Shown here piece after piece: positions 1 through 8,343 of a DNA stretch of 8,343 bases. How positions within the stretch are numbered: position 1 is the stretch's first letter; each line of letters opens with the position of its first letter. The translations under genes were made by a program, and so were the position numbers. Origin of the DNA: Coxiellaceae bacterium (GTDB taxonomy: Bacteria > Pseudomonadota > Gammaproteobacteria > Coxiellales > Coxiellaceae); assembly GCA_003450655.1 (NCBI GenBank), contig DMFG01000202.1:688-9030 (forward strand), in the 5' to 3' direction. The notes under the pieces were generated by a model. It was not told the origin of the DNA. It saw nothing but the letters and a program-made list of their open reading frames with translations, and made no database searches.

Positions 1-890
1 AGCAAGCGGAAAATCATTTACAAGGATTGGTAAATCAATTAACCGAGTTAGAGCAGAAGCGTAGTCAGAAAGATAAGCGCTATAAAGCCTTGCAACAATC
101 ATTGCAAGCTAGCCAGGTCGAGCATCAAACATTAACTGTTAAACAGGCTGCCTTATTAGAGCAGTTGACAGCGTTGGGTCATCAGCCTCAGGAGCTTCTC
201 AGTACAATGACACTGCCGGTTGACTTGCCTGCTATGCAAGAGGAGTTGGAGCGTGTTCAATTACGTATTGAGCGTTTAGGTCCTATTAATTTAGCGGCAA
301 TTGATGAGCATGCTCAGTTGAGTGAGCGCGAGGTTTATTTAGATCAGCAGCATGCAGACTTAACGGAGGCGATGGGAATTTTAGAAGGTGCTATTGCGAA
401 AATTGACAAAAGTACTCGTTCAATGTTTCGTGATACATTTCAGGCGGTTAATCAGTCCTTTTCTGAATTATTTCCTTCCATATTCGGGGGAGGAAAGGCT
501 TGTTTAGAATTAACAGAGTCAGATTATTTAACGACTGGTGTTCAGGTAATGGCACAGCCACCAGGAAAACGTAATGCAACTATACACATGCTGTCTGGTG
601 GAGAAAAAGCCTTAACAGCCATTGCTTTGGTGTTCTCCATGTTTAAATTAAATCCTGCACCTTTCTGTATTTTAGATGAGGTGGATGCCCCATTAGATGA
701 TGTTAACGTTGGGCGTTATTGTAATTTATTGCGAGCGATGGCCGGTAATATTCAATTTTTAGTGATCAGTCATAATAAGGTGACAATCAGTATGGCGGAT
801 CGTTTGTTAGGTGTCACTATGCAAGAAGCAGGAGTTTCTCGATTGGTGTCTGTGGATATGCAGGCAGCCATTGAGATGGCTGAAGTATAA
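1..890 (+). CDS. smc: Chromosome partition protein SMC, C-terminal part (5' end outside window)
   Basis: The reading frame is open from the left edge (first full codon at 3), so this is the last ~295 residues of a protein that is normally about 1,150-1,200 aa. SMC is the ATP-driven, ring-forming condensin ATPase that compacts and segregates the chromosome, usually with ScpA/ScpB. Seen here: a Q/E/L-rich stretch from the C-terminal coiled-coil arm (about 1-240), the conserved neck RIERLGPINLAAI near 260-305, then the C-terminal ATPase lobe with the ABC signature LSGGEKALTA (about 591-620), Walker B FCILDEVDAPLDD (from about 661) and a switch-histidine segment VISHNK (about 763-780). The N-terminal Walker A lobe lies off the window. 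The stop codon is 17 nt before zipA, which indicates co-transcription. The presence of SMC rather than MukB argues against an enteric or Vibrio-type host. Very sure of identity. Confidence 0.97.
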   Translation, partial: QAENHLQGLVNQLTELEQKRSQKDKRYKALQQSLQASQVEHQTLTVKQAALLEQLTALGHQPQELLSTMTLPVDLPAMQEELERVQLRIERLGPINLAAIDEHAQLSEREVYLDQQHADLTEAMGILEGAIAKIDKSTRSMFRDTFQAVNQSFSELFPSIFGGGKACLELTESDYLTTGVQVMAQPPGKRNATIHMLSGGEKALTAIALVFSMFKLNPAPFCILDEVDAPLDDVNVGRYCNLLRAMAGNIQFLVISHNKVTISMADRLLGVTMQEAGVSRLVSVDMQAAIEMAEV

Positions 891-895
891 TCATC

Positions 896-901
896 AAGGA
901 G
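896..901 (+). promoter_or_regulatory. Ribosome binding site deciding the zipA start
   Basis: AAGGAG lies 3 nt before a first ATG (905) and 6 nt before an adjacent in-frame ATG (908). The 6-nt gap is nearer the usual distance, so the second ATG is favoured. The difference is one methionine. Confidence 0.6.
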
Positions 902-907
902 TCTATG

Positions 908-4162
<3,255 letters not shown>

Positions 4163-4166
4163 ACCT

Positions 4167-4174
4167 GGGGAGGG
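4167..4174 (+). promoter_or_regulatory. Ribosome binding site deciding the start of the HdeD-like gene
   Basis: GGGGAGGG lies 7 nt before the ATG at 4182. An upstream in-frame TTG at 4155 has no comparable site and would place this ribosome-binding site inside the coding region, so the ATG is chosen. Confidence 0.6.
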
Positions 4175-4181
4175 CAAGGTT

Positions 4182-4730
4182 ATGAGGCAGCAAGATTTGC
4201 GTGCTTTCAATCATTGGGGCATGTTACTGGTTGTTGGTTTAATCCTTATTGTTTTAGGTCTTACTGCTGTCGCTTTACCGAAGCTATCCACTTTTGCTAT
4301 ATTTAAGGTTATTGGTTGGGTGTTGTTTTTAGCGGGTTTTTTTCAATTATTTCAATTAATAGGCGCTAATATACAAATGTGGGAGCGGCTCGGCTCGTTG
4401 TTAATCTTGGCGCTTTTTTACGCTTTTTTGGGATTGTTTATTATTTTGTATCCCGATGAGGTCACACAGCTGATTTCTACCATTTTAGGGTTATTTTTCT
4501 TTGTTGCTGGCCTGGTTAAATTATTTGTTGCTTTTCAGCTTTACCCTTCTCGTTATTGGCATTGGGTGCTATTGACAGGAATTATCGGTGTCATGATTGC
4601 TATTTTTTTATTCACTGTTTCTGCAAAAGTTGAAGCGAATTTGCTAGGCTATTTGGTCGGGTTTTATTTACTGTTACATGGAATTAGTCTAGTATTTTAT
4701 GCTTCGGCATTACGCGGATTAACTAAGTAA
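4182..4730 (+). CDS. HdeD-like (DUF308) six-helix inner-membrane protein
   Basis: A 182-aa, very hydrophobic protein. Six membrane helices can be picked out by eye at about 13-32, 39-60, 70-90, 96-118, 127-146 and 152-175, in three hairpin pairs, with a short basic tail. Size, helix count and the internal pattern (GLILIVLGLTAVALP, a second helix with GWVLFLAGFFQLF, then GLFIILYPDE and GLFFFVAGLVKLFVAF echoing it) resemble HdeD-type DUF308 proteins. E. coli HdeD is linked to acid resistance at high cell density, but its mechanism is unknown and this role should not be transferred without evidence. The gene follows the SnoaL-like gene after 19 nt on the same strand, so it probably ends the smc-zipA-ligA transcription unit. 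No HdeA/HdeB chaperone or GadE-type regulator is in the window. Family call moderately sure. Confidence 0.75.
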   Translation: MRQQDLRAFNHWGMLLVVGLILIVLGLTAVALPKLSTFAIFKVIGWVLFLAGFFQLFQLIGANIQMWERLGSLLILALFYAFLGLFIILYPDEVTQLISTILGLFFFVAGLVKLFVAFQLYPSRYWHWVLLTGIIGVMIAIFLFTVSAKVEANLLGYLVGFYLLLHGISLVFYASALRGLTK

Positions 4731-4957
4731 AAGCTAAATCAGCTATTAGTTTCTAAACAGGCACTGATAAAAGTATTTAAAGGCTCATTAACACTTTTCT
4801 ACAACATCAATAATCTAATGATGATAGGTTCTTGAGTGTTATTGCTTAATTAAAAATTAATAAATGATTTTTTTATGTTTCATAATGCGATCAAGTTATT
4901 GTTACAGTACTCTAATAGTGCAGTTTATTGATTTTATTAGGCAAGGAGGCCAGTCTG
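4731..4957. other. AT-rich intergenic spacer between the ligA cluster and the MFS gene
   Basis: This is the longest gap in the window (227 nt) and markedly AT-rich. I see no tRNA and no convincing intrinsic terminator. A weak nested hairpin is possible at 4721-4751 (AACTAA/TTAGTT outside AGCT/AGCT), but it has no T tract. A poor promoter-like pair, TTGAGT (4832-4837) and ATTAAT (4856-4861) with 18 nt between, is the best candidate I can offer for transcription of the MFS gene. The gap suggests that the MFS gene is a separate unit. Confidence 0.4.
4943..4949 (+). promoter_or_regulatory. Strong ribosome binding site deciding the MFS start
   Basis: AAGGAGG lies 8 nt before the ATG at 4958. A TTG at 4928 is in frame but would place this site inside the gene, so the ATG is preferred. 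Confidence 0.75.
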
Positions 4958-6169
4958 ATGAAAAGGAATATTTTATTACTACGTTATATGAGCGCTATTC
5001 GATGGTTTTTATTAATCATGCCAGTGATTTTTTTATTTTATCGTTCGCATGGTTTATCCTTATTTCAAACTTTTTCAGTTCAAGCTTTTTTTTCGTTATG
5101 CGTGTTGTTATTTGAAGTTCCTACGGGTTATTTAGGTGATCGCTATGGTTGGCATCGTTCATTATTATGTGGTTCATTAGCAGCAATTCTTGGTCTATTT
5201 ATTTTAACTTTAGCATCTAGTTATCTTGTGTTTTTAGTCGCAGAGTTTTTTATGTCAGTAGCCTATTGCCTATTTTCAGGTAGTGATTCAGCATTGCTCT
5301 ATGAATCTCTATTAGAAGAGGATCGTGAGCATGAATATCTCGGAGAGGAGGGGCTATTACTTGCTTGTGGTTATGTGAGTGAGGGTGTTGCTGCTGTTCT
5401 TGGTGGTATATTAGCTTTTATAAGCATAAGGTTGCCTTTTATCATGAATTTTGTCGTTGTATTATTGCTCATTCCTTTGTCACTAGGTTTAGTTAAGTCA
5501 TCATCGCATAATACGCGTTTGAGTAAAGGTCTTGAAGTGGAAGGGGTGCGTCGAATTCGGCAAGATTTCTCGACTATCTTTCAATTCATTCAGCAAGAGC
5601 CTGTGGTAAGATGGGTGGCTATTTATTCCGGGTTTATTGGTTTTTTAGTGTTAGCCAGTGCTTGGTTGATGCAGTCATATTTTAAATTAACTGGTTTTGA
5701 GCTGTACTATATTGGTGTTATTTGGGCTCTGATGAATTTTTCACGATCATTGGCGGCTAGCTGGGTTAATGTCATTAATTATCGTATTGGTACCAAGCAG
5801 TTGTTTTTTATTATTCCTTTTGTGATTGCTTTTGTCTCATTCATTATGGGTATTTATGTTTCTTTAATTGCTATGTTATTAGGGCTTCTCATCCAAGTTG
5901 CAAGAGGTTTTCAGCTACCGTTGGTTTTTGCTATGATTAATAATAGAACGCCCTCAGACATTCGTGCTGCTGTATTAAGTTTTGAAGGAATGATGATGCG
6001 AGTATTTTTTGTTGTCATGGGGCCGGCTTTAGGTTTGTTATGTGATATTGAGTCAATTCATGTGGCCTTTTATACGATTAGCTTGCTATCGTTACTGGGC
6101 GGTGTGATTTTGCACTATAAAATTCAATACTGCTTACAAGCCCATGATATAGGTGCTCCTGTTAATTGA
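4958..6169 (+). CDS. Major facilitator superfamily (MFS) transporter
   Basis: A 403-aa polytopic inner-membrane protein with about 12 hydrophobic segments in two halves, joined by a polar cytoplasmic loop (about 180-215) rich in R, K, S and E. The loop between helices 2 and 3 carries the MFS motif A in the form FEVPTGYLGDRYGWHRSL (52-69), and SGSDSALLYESLLEED (107-122) is a helix 4/5 feature common in one group of poorly characterised drug/efflux-type MFS proteins. The driving force would be a proton gradient; substrate and direction cannot be told. It has its own strong ribosome site, follows a 227-nt gap, and runs head-on into dapE with 7 nt between stop codons. No adjacent regulator is present. 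Sure of superfamily, not of substrate; an antibiotic-efflux label would be a guess. Confidence 0.9.
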   Translation: MKRNILLLRYMSAIRWFLLIMPVIFLFYRSHGLSLFQTFSVQAFFSLCVLLFEVPTGYLGDRYGWHRSLLCGSLAAILGLFILTLASSYLVFLVAEFFMSVAYCLFSGSDSALLYESLLEEDREHEYLGEEGLLLACGYVSEGVAAVLGGILAFISIRLPFIMNFVVVLLLIPLSLGLVKSSSHNTRLSKGLEVEGVRRIRQDFSTIFQFIQQEPVVRWVAIYSGFIGFLVLASAWLMQSYFKLTGFELYYIGVIWALMNFSRSLAASWVNVINYRIGTKQLFFIIPFVIAFVSFIMGIYVSLIAMLLGLLIQVARGFQLPLVFAMINNRTPSDIRAAVLSFEGMMMRVFFVVMGPALGLLCDIESIHVAFYTISLLSLLGGVILHYKIQYCLQAHDIGAPVN

Positions 6170-6176
6170 GGTTGCT

Positions 6177-7316
6177 CTAGGGTTTTATTAAACGGTAAAG
6201 GATGTCTTCGTATAGGGTGGTTAATGTGTTGAGATCATCAATATCAACATGCTCATTGACTTGGTGAATACACTGGTTTATTGGCCCAAGTTCGATTATC
6301 TCACAACCGGTTTTTGCAATAAACCGGCCATCAGAAGTGCCGCCATGTGTGTTAAAGCGTGGTGCCTGTTTGCACGTGTTTTCAATGCTGTCATGTACGG
6401 CTTGGGCCAGGGTGTTGGGTGGGCTAAAAAATGGTTGACTGGCGTGCTCCCAATCAATGTGGTAGTCAATATCATATTGATTCAGGGTAGACTCAATTTT
6501 ATGTTGTAGATCTTCTGCTTGACTAATAGGGCTGTAGCGAAGGTTGAAATCGGCAGTTAACCTACCCGGGATAATATTCGTTGCACCTGTATCGGCATGG
6601 ATGTTATAGATTTGAAATGAGGTGGCTAGAAAATATTCACTATAATCATTCCATTCGAGTTGTGTTAGATGATCAAGCGCTTTGAAACTTCTGTGAATCG
6701 GATTGGTGGTGGTGTGTGGGTAAGCAATATGACCTTGTTGGCCTTTTACAGTGAGCTTTCCATAGAGTGATCCTCGGCGTCCTATTTTAACATTGTCGGC
6801 GATATGTTGCTCACTACTAGGTTCGCCAACGATGCAATAAGCTATATCTTTACTGTGTTGCAGTTGTTGGATGAGGTGATTAGTTCCATCTATGGCGTCA
6901 CCTTCTTCATCGCTAGTGATCATGAATCCTATAGATCCTCTGTGATGGGGGTGTTTTTTTATAAACCGCTGGCATCCAATAATCATTGCGGCCAAGCCGC
7001 CTTTCATGTCAGCGGCTCCTCTGCCATAGAGTTTATTATTTTTAATGGTTGCTTGAAATGGTGGTGATCCCCATTGGCGAATCTCACCAGGAGGGACTAC
7101 ATCGGTATGGCCGGAGAAAACAATAAAAGGTTGATTGTGTTGACTGTATTCTGCCCATAAGTTACTGGTTTGATTCTTGGGGTGACGTTCTATGTGAAAT
7201 CCAGATGCTGATAATTGATGGGCAATGAGATCCTGACACCCATTATCACTGGGTGTGATAGATTCGATATTGATGAGGGCTTGGGCAAGTGACAGTGTAT
7301 CTGTGTAAGTTTTCAT
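6177..7316 (-). CDS. dapE: Succinyl-diaminopimelate desuccinylase DapE
   Basis: DapE is a cytosolic di-zinc M20 peptidase-family enzyme that hydrolyses N-succinyl-L,L-diaminopimelate to L,L-DAP and succinate, toward meso-DAP for peptidoglycan and lysine. At 379 aa it has the normal length. Metal ligands are all present: H70 ([10 protein letters not shown]), D103 ([10 protein letters not shown]), E138 (SDEEGD), E165 (GEPSS) and H351 (IHQVNEH). So are the catalytic D72 and E137, and the dimer-domain histidine H196 ([11 protein letters not shown]). The substrate loop TGATNIIPG (243-251) and GGTSDGRF (325-332) match DapE rather than ArgE or CPG2 relatives. Its ATG overlaps the dapD stop in an ATGA arrangement (7313-7316), so it is probably translated by coupling; a modest AAGGGA precedes it. 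It is transcribed from the dapD promoter; no promoter of its own is evident. Confidence 0.97.
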   Translation of the reverse strand: MKTYTDTLSLAQALINIESITPSDNGCQDLIAHQLSASGFHIERHPKNQTSNLWAEYSQHNQPFIVFSGHTDVVPPGEIRQWGSPPFQATIKNNKLYGRGAADMKGGLAAMIIGCQRFIKKHPHHRGSIGFMITSDEEGDAIDGTNHLIQQLQHSKDIAYCIVGEPSSEQHIADNVKIGRRGSLYGKLTVKGQQGHIAYPHTTTNPIHRSFKALDHLTQLEWNDYSEYFLATSFQIYNIHADTGATNIIPGRLTADFNLRYSPISQAEDLQHKIESTLNQYDIDYHIDWEHASQPFFSPPNTLAQAVHDSIENTCKQAPRFNTHGGTSDGRFIAKTGCEIIELGPINQCIHQVNEHVDIDDLNTLTTLYEDILYRLIKP

Positions 7317-8131
7317 GCATCCCTTAGTAGTTCATTGATCGATATTTTGCCGCGAGTTTTTTCATCAACTCGTTTAATAATAATGGCGGCACTTCTATGG
7401 TAGCGGTCTGTTTTTCCAGGAAGTGTACCTGGGATTACAACAGAGCCTGAGGGTACTCGGCCATAGATGATTTCATCATTTGCGGTATCGTAAATAGGTG
7501 TGCTCTGACCGATAAAGACACCCATTGAAATCACAGCGTTCTTCTCTACAATCACGCCCTCAACAATTTCAGATCGTGCGCCAATAAAACAGTGATCTTC
7601 TATAATCGTTGGGTGGGCATTAAGTGGTTCTAGAATTCCCCCGATGCCAGCACCGCCAGAGATATGAACTCCTTTACCAATTTGTGCGCAAGATCCGACT
7701 GTGGCCCAGGTGTCTATCATGCACCCACTATCTATATAGGCGCCGATATTGACAAAGCTAGGCATGATGACAGTTTGTTTTCCAATATAAGCACCATGTC
7801 GGACACAGGCTGGAGGTACAATGCGAACTCCGGCTGTTTCCATTTGCGACGCAGGGTATTGGTTATATTTTAGAGGTACCTTATCAAAGAACTGATTGAA
7901 CCCAGGCATGATGCTATTTTTTGTCGTTTTAAAAGAGAGCAGTATCGCTTTTTTTAGCCACTCATGAGTGATCCATCCTGTAGCGCTAGGACTTGCGACA
8001 CGTAATGTGCCTTCATTGAGGTGGTTTAATGCTTGATTAACGGCATCCTTCAGTGTGAGAGGGGCGTTATCTGCGGAAAGTTCCTGGATATGATTAAAGT
8101 TTTCGTTAATGATTTGTTCTAGCGCTTCCAT
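7313..8131 (-). CDS. dapD: 2,3,4,5-tetrahydropyridine-2,6-dicarboxylate N-succinyltransferase DapD
   Basis: DapD transfers succinyl from succinyl-CoA to tetrahydrodipicolinate, the first committed step of the succinylase route to DAP; the enzyme is a trimer of left-handed beta-helices in the cytosol. It is 272 aa, against 274 in E. coli. Seen: an N-terminal alpha domain (1-100), hexapeptide-repeat turns from about 103 to 210 (for example [20 protein letters not shown]), D140 in [13 protein letters not shown] and E188 in GARSEIVEG, which correspond to the Asp141/Glu189 active-site pair described for the family, and a C-terminal tail [19 protein letters not shown] close to that of E. coli. The ATG at 8131 follows AGGA with a 6-nt gap. 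It is the first gene of a dapD-dapE unit; the aminotransferase for the step between (DapC/ArgD) is not in the window. A clear promoter lies upstream. Confidence 0.97.
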   Translation of the reverse strand: MEALEQIINENFNHIQELSADNAPLTLKDAVNQALNHLNEGTLRVASPSATGWITHEWLKKAILLSFKTTKNSIMPGFNQFFDKVPLKYNQYPASQMETAGVRIVPPACVRHGAYIGKQTVIMPSFVNIGAYIDSGCMIDTWATVGSCAQIGKGVHISGGAGIGGILEPLNAHPTIIEDHCFIGARSEIVEGVIVEKNAVISMGVFIGQSTPIYDTANDEIIYGRVPSGSVVIPGTLPGKTDRYHRSAAIIIKRVDEKTRGKISINELLRDA

Positions 8132-8193
8132 GGGGTGTCCTGTGTGTTAGATGGTGTGGTTTGTTTTGTTAATACACTGAAACTATGGCAAGA

Positions 8194-8222
8194 AATCTAA
8201 ATGAGAACAGTTGAGTTGTCAA
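8194..8222 (-). promoter_or_regulatory. Sigma70-type promoter for dapD-dapE
   Basis: On the minus strand there is a perfect -35 TTGACA (8222-8217), a 17-nt spacer and a -10 TAGATT (8199-8194, four of six matches). The predicted start near 8187 leaves a 5' leader of about 56 nt, too short for a lysine riboswitch. A T/A-run around 8236-8245 lies where an UP element would be. Confidence 0.7.
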
Positions 8223-8223
8223 C
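8210..8223. repeat. Inverted repeat over the dapD -35 box
   Basis: GTTGA-gttg-TCAAC is a perfect 5-bp inverted repeat with a 4-nt spacer that covers the dapD -35 hexamer. A bound regulator here would repress. Short repeats of this size also arise by chance, and part of the symmetry is supplied by the hexamer itself. Confidence 0.4.
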
Positions 8224-8267
8224 GATCAGGCATGTTCTTAAAAAGTCAGTGAATGCCAAGATAAATG

Positions 8268-8283
8268 ATTGACGCCAGTCAAT
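8268..8283. repeat. Inverted repeat over the tRNA-Pro -35 box, FNR/Anr-box-like
   Basis: ATTGAC-gcca-GTCAAT is a perfect 6-bp inverted repeat with a 4-nt spacer. Its TTGAC-N4-GTCAA core has the spacing of CRP/FNR-family sites (FNR consensus TTGAT-N4-ATCAA), with one base changed in each half. It overlaps the -35 hexamer at 8269-8274, a position that would block RNA polymerase. The left arm is partly explained by the -35 sequence. Confidence 0.45.
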
Positions 8284-8297
8284 TCGCTCAGTATGAT
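8269..8297 (+). promoter_or_regulatory. Sigma70-type promoter for tRNA-Pro
   Basis: -35 TTGACG (8269-8274), a 17-nt spacer and -10 TATGAT (8292-8297), five of six matches in each box. Transcription should begin near 8304, about 19 nt before the tRNA. The initiation region just after the -10 (TGCTGAC) is mildly GC-containing, as at many stable-RNA promoters. Confidence 0.75.
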
Positions 8298-8322
8298 TGC
8301 TGACTTGTTTTAGATGGCATAT

Positions 8323-8343
8323 CGGGGTATAGCGCAGTCTGGT
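8323..8343 (+). tRNA. tRNA-Pro, 5' end only (cut by window edge)
   Basis: The last 21 bases read as the 5' end of a tRNA: acceptor strand CGGGGTA, then TA, a D-stem GCGC and the start of the D-loop AGTCTGGT with the conserved GG. The initial C with this acceptor and D-arm is the usual form of gammaproteobacterial tRNA-Pro, most like the TGG-anticodon species. Initiator tRNA also starts with C, but its acceptor and D-stem differ. The anticodon is outside the window, so the isoacceptor cannot be confirmed. It is preceded by a strong promoter. Confidence 0.8.

Noticed and set aside
4721..4751. Hairpin after the HdeD-like gene as an intrinsic terminator
   Set aside because: The stems are short and AT-rich, contain a bulge, overlap the stop codon and have no following T tract.
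4846..4860. TTAAT-taaaa-ATTAA inverted repeat in the spacer
   Set aside because: It is made only of A and T in an AT-rich region, where such symmetry is expected by chance.
4864..5115. Open frame of 83 codons overlapping the start of the MFS gene
   Set aside because: It lies in another frame of the MFS coding region, has no ribosome site, and its F/S/Y-rich translation resembles AT-rich noise.
6249..7067. Two plus-strand open frames (6249-6509 and 6804-7067) opposite dapE
   Set aside because: Both are antisense to well-conserved DapE motifs, have no ribosome sites and show no recognisable domains.
8132..8193. Possible lysine riboswitch upstream of dapD
   Set aside because: The leader from the predicted start is only about 56 nt, far shorter than the roughly 170-nt lysine riboswitch, and no conserved helices are seen.

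Overview
The window comes from an AT-rich gammaproteobacterium. The order smc-zipA-ligA is typical of that class. ZipA is a gammaproteobacterial division protein, and LigA has the same length and the same key residue numbers as the E. coli enzyme. A canonical SMC makes an enteric, Vibrio or Pasteurella-type host unlikely, since those use MukB. I cannot name the genus; A/T-rich third codon positions would fit several low-GC lineages, including Legionella-like or Piscirickettsia-like groups.

Layout. Positions 1-4730 are a compact rightward cluster: the 3' end of smc (chromosome condensation), zipA (FtsZ anchor), ligA (NAD+-dependent DNA ligase), a small SnoaL-like ester-cyclase-family gene that overlaps ligA by 8 nt, and a six-helix HdeD/DUF308-type membrane protein gene. 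A 227-nt AT-rich spacer (4731-4957) follows, then a rightward MFS transporter gene (4958-6169). Seven bases further on the leftward dapD-dapE pair ends (8131 back to 6177). These two genes encode the succinylase and desuccinylase steps of lysine/meso-diaminopimelate synthesis and overlap by 4 nt. At the right edge lie two strong divergent sigma70-type promoters: one reads left into dapD, the other right into a tRNA-Pro gene cut off by the window end.

How the genes relate. smc, zipA and ligA serve chromosome segregation, division and replication/repair. dapD and dapE supply meso-DAP for peptidoglycan and lysine. The three genes between these housekeeping blocks (SnoaL-like, HdeD-like, MFS) are the accessory part; their substrates and roles cannot be read from sequence.

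Novelty. I found no convincing undescribed system, phage, insertion sequence, CRISPR array or toxin-antitoxin pair. The best second-look items are inverted repeats over the -35 boxes of both divergent promoters (the tRNA-side one has FNR/Anr-box geometry), the coupling of an uncharacterised SnoaL-like gene to ligA, and the accessory trio itself. All coordinates and motifs were read by eye; no search or structure prediction was run.
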